The translations under genes were made by a program, and so were the position numbers. Shown one piece after another: positions 24,522 through 32,778 of a stretch of DNA of 64,000 nucleotides (position 1 is the stretch's first letter; each line of letters opens with the position of its first letter). The notes under the pieces were generated by a model. That model was not told the DNA's origin and made no database searches. It saw nothing but the letters and a program-made list of their open reading frames with translations. Source of the DNA: an uncultured Cryptobacterium sp. (GTDB taxonomy: Bacteria > Actinomycetota > Coriobacteriia > Coriobacteriales > Eggerthellaceae). The stretch is from positions 186,001-250,000 of the forward strand of contig CATYOF010000001.1 in assembly GCA_958410215.1 (NCBI GenBank). Direction: 5' to 3'.

Positions 24522-25460
24522 CTAATTCTCCTCCTTTGCTTCTTCGAACCGTACCCCTTTGCTTTGTAGCACATCTAAAAGCGTCTTGGTAACCTCACCA
24601 GGAACCTCTGCACAGGCAAGATCTACCGTTGCACGACGCATAGCAGAACAGCCCATATTCACCGCCACGGGAAGTGCAGCAATATGACACGGTGCTGTTT
24701 CAACTCTTACTCCAAGAGCGGTGGTACAACCACCTAATGCTCCTGCGCCAATACCCGTTGCGTTAATAGCTGAAAGCAATTCCGCCTCAAACGCAGCCGT
24801 TTCTGAATTAGGGTGATTTTGTCCCAGCGGACGCATAAGAGCATGCTTAGCAAGGCCACCAACCTTATCGAAAGTAGCCCCTATACCTACACCCACAATT
24901 AAGGGAGGACACGCATTTGCTGCTTTTTCACGCACGCATTGCAGTACCGTATCGATAATACCCTGCTTGCCAGCACTTGGAGTAAGCATAACCACACGGC
25001 TTGCATTGTCCGAACCGCCACCCTTAAGCATGACATGCAACCGAGCCACTCCCGGCTCATCAACCGTATGAATTTCACAAAAAGCAGGAGTATTATCCCC
25101 TGTGTTCGTTCGGTCAAACAAAGCATCGCAGACCACCGACTTGCGCAAACGAGCTTCGCTATACGCCTGTGCCACCGCTTCGTTAACACGAGAAAGCGCA
25201 TCGCCGGGCACCAACACATCGGGACCCACTTCCAAACAAACCCAAACAGTGCCAGTATCCTGACAAATTGGAACCTTATCCTGTTTTGCTATGCGCGCAT
25301 TTTCCACCAACTGATCAAGCACAATGCGTGCACGTTCGCCTGTTTCAACTTCACGAACTGTCATAAGACCCGCCAGAATATCGTCAGGAAGTACGCTGGC
25401 AAGTTGCGGAATAAGACAAGCCAGCGTGTCATACACGCTGGCAGCAGTAACTACTTTCAT
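24522..25460 (-). CDS. fumA: Class I fumarate hydratase, alpha subunit
   Basis: The Fe-S subunit of class I fumarase, which interconverts malate and fumarate. PICQDTGTVWVCLEVG contains a cluster cysteine. AFCEIHTVDEPG, MLKGGGSDNASRV and GIGATFDKVGGLAKHALMRP are family blocks. CTTALGVRVETAPCH carries further conserved residues. I prefer the ATG at 25460 because the upstream ATG at 25472 has its AAGG directly abutting; the difference is four residues. The order mdh-fumA-fumB suggests a reductive malate-fumarate branch that could feed fumarate respiration, as in many anaerobes. Confidence 0.9.
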   Translation of the reverse strand: MKVVTAASVYDTLACLIPQLASVLPDDILAGLMTVREVETGERARIVLDQLVENARIAKQDKVPICQDTGTVWVCLEVGPDVLVPGDALSRVNEAVAQAYSEARLRKSVVCDALFDRTNTGDNTPAFCEIHTVDEPGVARLHVMLKGGGSDNASRVVMLTPSAGKQGIIDTVLQCVREKAANACPPLIVGVGIGATFDKVGGLAKHALMRPLGQNHPNSETAAFEAELLSAINATGIGAGALGGCTTALGVRVETAPCHIAALPVAVNMGCSAMRRATVDLACAEVPGEVTKTLLDVLQSKGVRFEEAKEEN

Positions 25461-25477
25461 TAGAGTGGACATCCTTT

Positions 25478-26401
25478 TTATTTAGGAAGGTTTTCCAAAC
25501 CCTTTTTCACACTTGCAGCAGATTCGTGCAGTGCAGCCATTTCTTCTTCGGTAAGATCGAATTCAACAATTTCTTCAACGCCATTCTTGCCCAAACGACA
25601 AGGAATATTCATGTAGAGATCGTTCAAGCCATATTCACCATCAATGTAAGCGCAAACGCTCATAACTTCCTTAGAATCGGTAAGAATTGCTTCTACCATC
25701 TTTGCAATGGAAGCACCAGGAGCATAATAGGCAGAGCCAGTTTTAAGGAAGGCTACCACTTCAGCACCGCCTTTGGTGCAGCGCTTGGTAACTTCTTCAA
25801 TTTCTTCTGCACTTAGAAGTTCAGTAATGGGGGTGCCCTTTACTGTAGTATAGCGAGGCCAGCAAACCATACCCTCACCATGAGCACCTAGCGCCCATGC
25901 CTCTACGTCAGCAGGTTCACAGCCAAGCTTTTCACATACCGCAAAAGAAAGACGGGAAGAATCCAGTACGCCACCCATACCCATCAAACGATTAGCGGGA
26001 AGCCCAGATTTCTTGTAGGCAAGATAGGTCATAACGTCGAGAGGATTGGTTACACAAATATAAACCGCGTTAGGAGAAGCCTCCATTGCCTGTTCAATAA
26101 CAGAAGACATAATGCCAGAATTTACTCCCAGCAAATCTTCGCGCGTCATGCCAGGCTTGCGAGCAATACCAGCCGTAATTACTACAACATCAGAATCTTT
26201 TGTTGCTGCATAATCGTTGGTGCCCGTAACGTTTACCGTAAACTTTTCTACGGAACGCATATGCATCATATCAAGTGCTTTACCCTGGGGAAGACCTTCT
26301 GCAACGTCCACCAGAACAACGTCGGCAAGATTTTTTGAAGCAATGATATGTGCTGCAGTTGCACCTACATTACCTGCACCTACGATGGTTACTTTGCTCA
26401 T
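25478..26401 (-). CDS. mdh: Malate dehydrogenase (LDH-like)
   Basis: NAD-dependent malate/oxaloacetate interconversion. The dinucleotide loop is TIVGAGNVGATAAH. ARKPGMTREDLL has the Arg that selects malate over lactate, and the catalytic His lies in LGAHGEGMV. Length (307 aa) is typical. AAAGAGGAG lies before the ATG at 26401. A candidate promoter upstream is TTGTAT, 18 nt, GATAAT on the minus strand (about 26440-26485). It heads the mdh-fumAB-tmk-holB-ricT-pncB run. Confidence 0.95.
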   Translation of the reverse strand: MSKVTIVGAGNVGATAAHIIASKNLADVVLVDVAEGLPQGKALDMMHMRSVEKFTVNVTGTNDYAATKDSDVVVITAGIARKPGMTREDLLGVNSGIMSSVIEQAMEASPNAVYICVTNPLDVMTYLAYKKSGLPANRLMGMGGVLDSSRLSFAVCEKLGCEPADVEAWALGAHGEGMVCWPRYTTVKGTPITELLSAEEIEEVTKRCTKGGAEVVAFLKTGSAYYAPGASIAKMVEAILTDSKEVMSVCAYIDGEYGLNDLYMNIPCRLGKNGVEEIVEFDLTEEEMAALHESAASVKKGLENLPK

Positions 26402-26493
26402 AGTATTAGCTCCTCTTTACGTTACGATTTAAAACACAACAGGGTGTAATCGTTATTATCTTACTTTTTGCGCTCACTATACAAGTAAACGCC

Positions 26494-29076
26494 TTATTCC
26501 GCTTTGCTTGATGTGCTCGTTGCTTTGGTGGTTTTCTTCGTTGTTCTTCCTGTTGCCTTCTTCGCGGTTTTCTTCGTTGATTTTCCCGTTTTACCTGCTG
26601 TTTTTGCTGCTGCCTTAGCTGCCTTAGCTTCCTTTGCCGCAGCCTTCTTTTCTTCCGCTTCCTTCTTTGCGGGGCAGTTAAAGTTCGGGCACAGCTTCCA
26701 AGGACCACGGTTAGTCGTAACAATAACCATAGGCGCACCGCAGCTTTCGCATACTTCTTCAGTTGCCGTAAGCGCACCATACTGAGGTAGCGGATAGCCC
26801 GTACCGCATTCGTCGTAGTTTTCGCAACGAATGAAACGCTTCAGCGTACGTGGATTTTTGCGTGCGATCAACTTAGCGCGCTTACCTTCAGCCGCGCAGG
26901 TTGGGCATTCACCCACTACTAAATCGGGCTCTTTGTTAGTTTCGCATTCCGGATCGATACACAGCACGCGTGGTTTTGAACGAAATGCGGTAACTTTGAT
27001 TTGGGGCATGCCACACACCGGACATTTTTCTTCCAGTGCTTCAATTTTGCCCTTAGGAAGCGGATAGGTTACATCACATTCAGGCCATCCCGAACAGCCA
27101 ATAAACATGGAACGTGTTTTTTGGGAAGTGCGCAGCTGTAAATCCTTGCCGCATTTCGGACACGGACCCACATAGGCATCCGCCGCAACTGCATCCGCCA
27201 GAGCATCTTTAACTTCTTCTGAATGAGGAAGTAAGCCCGCTAGTTGTTCGGAAAGCAAGTTGCGAGAATTCATAACTACTTCGCCCTTGGTTTTTTGCCC
27301 CAGAGCAATATTGTCCATTTCCTTTTCAAGTTCAGCAGTCATTTCCGGATGGGTAATATGGGGTGCAAATTTATCCAGCGCATCACATACCGCCATACCA
27401 AGCTGAGAAGGCTCAATGGGGTCGTTTTGAATATATTTGACCGTATACAAACGCTCAATAATAGAATGGCGCGTAGACTTAGTACCAAGCCCCAGCTTTT
27501 CCATTTCTTGAATAAGCTTACCCTGGGAATAACGGGCTGGTGGTTCAGTTTGTTTTTTGGTACAGGTAGCACCGCCAAACACCACATCCATTCCTTCACT
27601 TAATGCAGGAAGCTGCTCGTCTTTTTTAAGCCCATAGGGATAAATGGCGCGAAATCCCGGCTGCACTAAAACATCGCCCTTTGCCACAAAAGGTTCACCC
27701 TGAACATCAAGCACCACTTTGGTGCCTTCCACTACCGCCGCATCCGACAATGTTGCCATAAAACGACGTGCAATAAGGTTATAGAGCTTATATTCAGCAG
27801 GTGCTAAATCATCTGGAGTCGCACTTGCGGTTGGATAAATTGGGGGATGGTCGGTTGTTTCCTTTTTGCCGCGCGTAGCCTTAAGCGTTCCCTTTTTAAG
27901 AAGCTCTTCACAATAGGGCTTATATGCAGGATTGCCCATAATGTTGCGAAGCGTTGCTGCTAAATCTAAAGATGACGGATACACCGTATTATCAACACGC
28001 GGATAGCTGATGTAACCATCCATATATAAACTCTCGGCAATGCGCATAGTACGCGCAGGAGACAAACCTTCAGCCGATGCCGCTGCCATTAAGGATGTGG
28101 TATTAAACGGAACCGGAGGTGCCACGGTACGCTTGCGCTTAGTGATTTCCGATACACGCGCATGCGTTGCGCCCTCAATGTGATCCATAACAGCCTTGGC
28201 AGCTTCTTCCGATTTGAAGCGAGCCGTAGCATGAGGCGCACTAAACTTTTCAGGATCTTCCCCAAAATCTGCCTTAATCACCCAATAATCTTCAGGCACA
28301 AATGCCAAACGTTCGCGCTCGCGTGCCACAATCAAGGCAAGCGTTGGCGTCTGTACGCGACCAGAGGAACGCACATTGCCGTATCCCGCAAACTTTACCA
28401 ACGTAAGATAGCGCGTTAAAACCGCACCCCAAATAAGGTCAATATCCTGACGTGAAGCACCCGCACTCGCTAGATTAGTGTCAAGCGTAACTAAATTATC
28501 AAACGCATGGGTTATTTCTTCTTTAGTAAAGGCCGAATAACGCGCACGCGAAACAGGAGCACTTGGATTTACTTCCTGAATGCAGGAAAGGGCATCCGAT
28601 CCAATAAGTTCGCCTTCGCGGTCAAAGTCCGTTGCGATAATGATTGAATCCGCTTTTTTAGCAAGATTTTTAAGCGAACGAATAATGTCTTTTTCCTTGG
28701 GTCGCTTTTCAATAGGCGCATACACCAAATAAGGCAACGCCTCCATTTTCCACGCCTTAAGTTCTACCCCATCTTCAGTGAAAGGCTTTTTCTTTTTGAA
28801 TGGTGGACGCGCAAGCGATTTTGGAATATCGGCATCCATTACTTCTCCATCGGCATTAACACCCTTCCAGCCTCCACGCTTTTTATATACCAGCGCCGTA
28901 GCGAAATCGGGCTCTAAGATATGGCCGCGAAGGCCAATGGTTACCCATTCTTCCCCTTCAACCGTAAAGCGGTATACGGGAGTTGAATATACCTTGTCTG
29001 CCTTTGGTTTTGTTGCACCCAATAAATCTGCAATTTTTTGAGCCGCGTCATTTTTCTCGGTTACAACCAGTTTCAC
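26494..29076 (-). CDS. topA: Type IA DNA topoisomerase I with archaeal-type N-terminus
   Basis: Relaxes negative supercoils. The Toprim domain opens with LVVTEKNDAAQKIA, the pattern of archaeal TopA, instead of the LVIVESPAKAKT pattern usual in bacteria. ATDFDREGELIG (about 148-159) holds the acidic metal ligands. The catalytic Tyr is in GYISYPRVDNT (residue 358). Four zinc-ribbon units fill about 640-800, starting CPKCGKDL, CPVCGMPQ, CPTCAAEG and CESCGAPM. The last 55 residues are a Lys/Ala/Thr tail likely to bind DNA. The start is a GTG at 29076 behind AAAAGGAGG. It is 860 aa and lies upstream of mdh. Confidence 0.95.
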   Translation of the reverse strand: MKLVVTEKNDAAQKIADLLGATKPKADKVYSTPVYRFTVEGEEWVTIGLRGHILEPDFATALVYKKRGGWKGVNADGEVMDADIPKSLARPPFKKKKPFTEDGVELKAWKMEALPYLVYAPIEKRPKEKDIIRSLKNLAKKADSIIIATDFDREGELIGSDALSCIQEVNPSAPVSRARYSAFTKEEITHAFDNLVTLDTNLASAGASRQDIDLIWGAVLTRYLTLVKFAGYGNVRSSGRVQTPTLALIVARERERLAFVPEDYWVIKADFGEDPEKFSAPHATARFKSEEAAKAVMDHIEGATHARVSEITKRKRTVAPPVPFNTTSLMAAASAEGLSPARTMRIAESLYMDGYISYPRVDNTVYPSSLDLAATLRNIMGNPAYKPYCEELLKKGTLKATRGKKETTDHPPIYPTASATPDDLAPAEYKLYNLIARRFMATLSDAAVVEGTKVVLDVQGEPFVAKGDVLVQPGFRAIYPYGLKKDEQLPALSEGMDVVFGGATCTKKQTEPPARYSQGKLIQEMEKLGLGTKSTRHSIIERLYTVKYIQNDPIEPSQLGMAVCDALDKFAPHITHPEMTAELEKEMDNIALGQKTKGEVVMNSRNLLSEQLAGLLPHSEEVKDALADAVAADAYVGPCPKCGKDLQLRTSQKTRSMFIGCSGWPECDVTYPLPKGKIEALEEKCPVCGMPQIKVTAFRSKPRVLCIDPECETNKEPDLVVGECPTCAAEGKRAKLIARKNPRTLKRFIRCENYDECGTGYPLPQYGALTATEEVCESCGAPMVIVTTNRGPWKLCPNFNCPAKKEAEEKKAAAKEAKAAKAAAKTAGKTGKSTKKTAKKATGRTTKKTTKATSTSSKAE

Positions 29077-29247
29077 GCGGTTCCTCCTTTTCGTTCACAC
29101 GGTTTAACCCCGATGTCGTTAATTTACGTGTGCGGGGATTTACGTTTGTACTGTTTGAATGTATTTTGAACGCACTCTGAATACACTCTGCGCGTATCCA
29201 ATTAGCGTACCCAATTCGCCCAAACAGAATCGCAGCATTTTGCCGCA

Positions 29248-29263
29248 GTATGCTACAGCATAC
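29248..29263. promoter_or_regulatory. Operator-like 7-2-7 palindrome upstream of topA
   Basis: GTATGCT and AGCATAC face each other across 2 bp. The site lies 172 bp before topA and outside the gene encoding the YqhQ-like protein (which ends at 29312 on the same strand). The size and symmetry suit a dimeric repressor. The rest of 29077-29311 is AT-rich with no gene. Confidence 0.35.
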
Positions 29264-29311
29264 ACGAATTTATGTGTCTAACTCATTATTCTGGAAACTT
29301 ATACGATAGTT

Positions 29312-30499
29312 TTACGTAAATGATTCGGTGCGTTTTTCGTCTTCAAGAACCAACTTCATGGCTGCTATAGCACATTCAAGCATAGAATCATCGGGTTCGT
29401 TAGTGGTTAGACGCTGCATTTGCATACCAGGCCACAATACCACTTTTACTAGCGCATTTTCTGGGTGGGATCCTGCCCACTTAACGGTAATTTCATAAGA
29501 AATACCCGCAATTATAGGAAGAAAAACAATGCGAACCAAAATAAGTAGCACAAAGGCTGCGGGACCTGTTATGCCAAATGCCGCAAGCAAGCCATCTAAA
29601 GGCAACACAGTATATACCACAATAGCAATAAGCATAACCATGATAAGAAACGCTGTTCCGCAACGAACGTGAAGACGGGGGAATTGCCGCGCATTTTCCG
29701 GTGTTAGGTCAAGCCCATGTTCGAAACAATGAATAGTTTTATGTTCTGCCCCATGATAAGAAAACATACGCTTAATATCGGGCATGCGTCCAATAAGCCA
29801 CACGTAGAAGATAAATATCGCAACGCGTACCACGCCGTCAATAAGATTCCACGTCAGAGGGTTCTGTTCGTAATTACCAATAAGAAGATTCGATATAAAC
29901 GCAGGAAGCAAAATAAAAAGCGCAGCCGCTAACACCACGCCCAGCACCATAGCTAGGGTCATTTCCGTTTTGCTTAAGATACCTTCGTCTTCTTCTTGAT
30001 CTTCCTCTTTGTCTTCTTCAGCTCCCGCATTCGCATTAGCGCCTGCATCTTTTTTGAAGGCTCCATTTTCCTTGTTTTGCTCTGTAACCTTGCCTTCTTC
30101 TGGGTTCCCGGTATCTTTGCTCTTATTACTTTTAGAAGTTTCAGGCTCTCTGCGACTAACTTCGGCAGCAACCGTCGCCTCATCCTCTTCTTCATCGTCA
30201 TAGGCTTTGTTGGCAGCAATTTCTAGTGCCTTAAACCCTAACGCCAACGAATCTACCAAAGCTACGCAGCCACGAACCAGCGGCCACGAAAACCATGCGG
30301 GACGATTCCCCTTTTTAGAAAGCGGATACCTCTGCGCAAACAAACCTCCATCGGGTTCGCGCACGCCAACTGCCCAGCAGTTTTTTCCGCGCATCATAAC
30401 GCCCTCTATAAGCGCTTGACCCCCAATGTGCGTTTTGTTGGGGCCATCTTCGCTAAAAGCACGTTGTAGGTCGCTTCGATGAGAAGTTGTAGTACCCAA
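29312..30499 (-). CDS. DUF1385 (YqhQ-like) membrane protein with acidic insert
   Basis: Conserved membrane protein of the YqhQ/DUF1385 family, function unknown. IGGQALIEGVMMRG near the N-terminus and SYHGAEHKTIHCFE (possible metal ligands) are the family marks, followed by several membrane segments. Residues about 100-180 (29960-30199) form a very acidic, Lys/Glu/Asp-rich insert between the first conserved part and the membrane domain, absent from typical family members. The start appears to be a TTG at 30499 with AAGGCGG 7 nt upstream; no in-frame ATG retains the conserved N-terminus. It lies 13 nt after thyX. Confidence 0.82.
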   Translation of the reverse strand: MGTTTSHRSDLQRAFSEDGPNKTHIGGQALIEGVMMRGKNCWAVGVREPDGGLFAQRYPLSKKGNRPAWFSWPLVRGCVALVDSLALGFKALEIAANKAYDDEEEDEATVAAEVSRREPETSKSNKSKDTGNPEEGKVTEQNKENGAFKKDAGANANAGAEEDKEEDQEEDEGILSKTEMTLAMVLGVVLAAALFILLPAFISNLLIGNYEQNPLTWNLIDGVVRVAIFIFYVWLIGRMPDIKRMFSYHGAEHKTIHCFEHGLDLTPENARQFPRLHVRCGTAFLIMVMLIAIVVYTVLPLDGLLAAFGITGPAAFVLLILVRIVFLPIIAGISYEITVKWAGSHPENALVKVVLWPGMQMQRLTTNEPDDSMLECAIAAMKLVLEDEKRTESFT

Positions 30500-30512
30500 C
30501 GATAATTCCGCC

Positions 30513-31193
30513 TTAGTCGCGAACCACCGCAGGATAAGGGTTTCCGCACGTCATTTTTCCTTCGGGGCAATTTCCACGAACACAAGGAGCACCCGCATCC
30601 ATAAAGATATAAGGAGCAGTAGGTTTTACCAATTCAAGCATCTTATGCGCAAGCTCGCGAATTTCCCACTGCGCACGATTGCAACAACGCAAACTAAAGA
30701 AATGAAGAAGCTCGCGAATGTTCATAGTAATAACGATTTTAGTCTCTGCCGCATTGGGCAACAGATAACGAGCATCTTCGGCTGGAATTCCCATATCTAA
30801 CAGCTTTTGATAGCCTTCAATAACCGCTTCAATAGCTTCATCAAACACTGCTTCAGCTTCTTTGTTTTCTTCCACGGTATGAGGCTTTACCGTTTCAACG
30901 CCCTTGGTGAACTTTACATAACGCTGAGACTGCTGATTAAAGCTCGCCAAGCGATGACGAACCAACTGGTGCGTTAAAGCACGCGATACCCCATCGACCG
31001 CAAAGGTATAGCTCACATGCTCCAGAGTGGAAAAATGGCCCGATTTCATAATGGTAGAAAGAACACTTTGTACTCGCTCAGGTGGCATAGTTTCCATAAG
31101 TTCTTTTGCGCCAACAGGAGCGTAGCAAAGACGTGCCGCTGTTGCTACCGCGCGTTCGGGGTTTTCAGGATATTGTAAAAGCTCTACATTCAT
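30513..31193 (-). CDS. thyX: Flavin-dependent thymidylate synthase
   Basis: ThyX makes dTMP from dUMP with methylene-tetrahydrofolate and FAD/NADPH. The signature RHRLASFNQQSQRY fits RHRx7S. HFSTLEHVSYTFAV and MNIRELLHFFSLRCCNRAQW are other conserved blocks. The 226-aa form starts at the ATG at 31193, behind AAAGGAAG. An in-frame start at 31295 adds an unlikely 34 residues and covers a terminator. With tmk in the same window it supplies dTTP. Confidence 0.95.
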   Translation of the reverse strand: MNVELLQYPENPERAVATAARLCYAPVGAKELMETMPPERVQSVLSTIMKSGHFSTLEHVSYTFAVDGVSRALTHQLVRHRLASFNQQSQRYVKFTKGVETVKPHTVEENKEAEAVFDEAIEAVIEGYQKLLDMGIPAEDARYLLPNAAETKIVITMNIRELLHFFSLRCCNRAQWEIRELAHKMLELVKPTAPYIFMDAGAPCVRGNCPEGKMTCGNPYPAVVRD

Positions 31194-31245
31194 GCAAGGC
31201 TTCCTTTCTATTCTTCTTGCGCCATAATAGCCAAGAATGAAACAG

Positions 31246-31271
31246 CCCCTGCCGGCAATATCCAGCAGGGG
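31246..31271 (-). terminator. Hairpin terminator after the flavoredoxin-rubredoxin gene
   Basis: CCCCTGC (31246-31252) pairs with GCAGGGG (31265-31271). Read on the minus strand it is followed by CTGTTTCATTCTT, a modest T-rich stretch. It lies 52 nt after the stop of the upstream gene. Confidence 0.6.
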
Positions 31272-31323
31272 ACAAAAATACCATCGATACGGCAATTATC
31301 GCATAGGGTAAAAATAGTACGTA

Positions 31324-32010
31324 TTACAGCTCAATACGTTCAAATAGTTCGCGACCAACACCACATACCGGACAAGTGAAATCATCAGGCAATTCGTCAA
31401 CGTATTCGATGTGACCACAAATTTTGCAACGCCACGCAATTTTGGGTTTTGCCTCTTCCTGTGCCTCTTCACCTGCCGAAGCAGCATCTGCGCTCGCATC
31501 GTCGCCTTCGTTGTAGCTTGAAGCCTTGGGAGGAGTTTTGCCGCCTTTTACCTGATGATAATAGGCATATGTCATAGGCGCATCACCCGCAACAGGCTCG
31601 GCCGCAACCACTTCACCAATAAACAAAATATGACTGCCCAAATCAATTTCTTGCGTAACTTTTACCGAAAAATGAGCGCATGATGACTGCGTTACATATT
31701 CGATATCCTGTTCAGAAGTTGCCGTTTCAAAATTAGAGAATTTATCAACTTCAACACTTGAATGAAAACCAAACTTTCCGATTAATTCCATCGAAGCAGA
31801 TTCATTCATAACCGCAACTTCATAAGCGCCCGTTTCATGAATACCCTGTGATGTGTAGTTTTCTTTATTCACCGCAACGCTAACCTGCGCGGGTTTAGAG
31901 GTTACCTGAGCAAACGTATTCACTACACAGCCAACCGACTTACCATCTTTTTTGGAAGAAATAATATAGAGTCCATAGGACAAATTGCGAAATGCTTTGG
32001 TATCAATCAT
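31324..32010 (-). CDS. Flavoredoxin-rubredoxin fusion (high-molecular-weight rubredoxin type)
   Basis: Two electron-transfer domains. Residues 1-160 are an FMN-binding split barrel (flavin reductase-like: GLYIISSKKDGKSVGCVVNT, then VGDAPMTYAYYHQ-like end). After an Ala/Glu linker, residues 190-228 are a rubredoxin with WRCKICG and FTCPVCGVG as iron ligands. The layout matches Hrb of Moorella, which passes electrons from NADH to the flavodiiron protein FprA in oxygen and nitric oxide detoxification. FprA is not in this window. The ATG at 32010 follows AAAGGAAA. It probably forms its own unit with a terminator at 31246. Confidence 0.9.
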   Translation of the reverse strand: MIDTKAFRNLSYGLYIISSKKDGKSVGCVVNTFAQVTSKPAQVSVAVNKENYTSQGIHETGAYEVAVMNESASMELIGKFGFHSSVEVDKFSNFETATSEQDIEYVTQSSCAHFSVKVTQEIDLGSHILFIGEVVAAEPVAGDAPMTYAYYHQVKGGKTPPKASSYNEGDDASADAASAGEEAQEEAKPKIAWRCKICGHIEYVDELPDDFTCPVCGVGRELFERIEL

Positions 32011-32062
32011 GAGTGTTTCCTTTCTTTCTCGCACTCACTAACACGTTTTCATCCTACAAGAA

Positions 32063-32088
32063 AAGGCGCCCACATGCGCGGACGCCTT
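32063..32088 (-). terminator. Rho-independent terminator of rpmE
   Basis: AAGGCGCC (32063-32070) pairs imperfectly with GACGCCTT (32081-32088). On the minus strand it is followed by TTCTTG. It lies 68 nt after the rpmE stop codon. Confidence 0.7.
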
Positions 32089-32155
32089 CCTATAAAACCC
32101 AAAAAGTTGTGAATAAAACTTATACGGTACTGACGTAATCCCGTTTGGTAAGTAT

Positions 32156-32620
32156 TTATTCAGCAGCGGTTTCAGTTGCTTCTGCGGTTGCTTCCTCAGC
32201 TGCAGCTTCAGCAGCTTCTTCGGCAGCTTCTTCGGCGGTTGCCTCTGCAGCTTCAGCAGCCTTAGCAGCTTCAGCTTCAGCCTTCTTTGCATATTCAGCA
32301 GCACGAGCAGCCTTAGCAGCAGCCTTTGCTTCACGCTCTGCCTTCTTTGCTGCTTCTGCCTCAGCAGCCTTTGCAGCCTTAGCAGCCTTCTTTTCAGCTT
32401 CGCGAGCAGCAACAGCCTCGGTTGCAGAACCGAACTTGTTAGCAAAGCGCTGTACGCGTCCACCGGAGTCAATAAGCTTCTGAGTGCCGGTGAAGAATGG
32501 GTGGCAAGCATTGCAGATGTCAACACGAATTTCAGACTTGGTAGAACGAGTCTGGAAGGTGTTACCGCAGGTGCACGTTACGGTGCAGTCAACGTATTCG
32601 GGATGGATATCTTTTTTCAT
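32156..32620 (-). CDS. rpmE: Ribosomal protein L31 with 88-residue Ala/Glu/Lys tail
   Basis: Residues 1-66 are a standard zinc-binding L31: MKKDIHPEYVDCTVTCTCGN with C16 and C18, then ICNACHPFFTGTQKLIDSGG with C36 and C39. Residues 67-154 form an extension of nearly only Ala, Glu and Lys, first mixed (EAEKKAAKAAKAAEAEAAKK) and turning acidic at the end, predicted helical. Normal L31 has 65-90 residues. The ATG at 32620 has AAGGAGAA 6 nt upstream, and a hairpin lies in the leader. An upstream in-frame start at 32686 is unlikely. It is read from a clear promoter at 32673-32700 and ends at 32063-32088, so it is monocistronic. Confidence 0.95.
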   Translation of the reverse strand: MKKDIHPEYVDCTVTCTCGNTFQTRSTKSEIRVDICNACHPFFTGTQKLIDSGGRVQRFANKFGSATEAVAAREAEKKAAKAAKAAEAEAAKKAEREAKAAAKAARAAEYAKKAEAEAAKAAEAAEATAEEAAEEAAEAAAEEATAEATETAAE

Positions 32621-32636
32621 TGGTTCTCCTTCGTAT

Positions 32637-32657
32637 GCCTTGGTTTCCGACCAAGGC
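32637..32657 (-). promoter_or_regulatory. Hairpin in the rpmE leader, next to the ribosome binding site
   Basis: GCCTTGGT (32637-32644) is exactly inverted as ACCAAGGC (32650-32657) across a 5-nt loop. In the mRNA it lies a few nt downstream of the start of transcription and just before the ribosome binding site of rpmE. Ribosomal protein leaders that mediate autoregulation are known for L31 in several bacterial groups, so this is a candidate. Confidence 0.5.
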
Positions 32658-32672
32658 GAGACAAGCTTTTCT

Positions 32673-32700
32673 ATTGTAGCACGCAATTGTGTGTGTGCAA
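32673..32700 (-). promoter_or_regulatory. Promoter of rpmE
   Basis: On the minus strand TTGCAC (32700-32695) lies 16 nt before TACAAT (32678-32673), which is preceded by TGC, an extended -10. The same TGCTACAAT lies upstream of rnpB. Confidence 0.7.
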
Positions 32701-32778
32701 GAATTTTAAGGGTTATACAGAGCCGAAATTCATAGTTGCTCTATATTCGCGAACCTGCCGAAGCCTTTTTCGCCAGCC

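Noticed and set aside
32145..32526. Open frames on both strands opposite or alongside the L31 tail (Ser/Ala- and Leu/Arg-rich)
   Set aside because: They are frame shadows of the Ala/Glu/Lys-coding GC-rich repeat; only the rpmE frame has a ribosome binding site, promoter and family motif.
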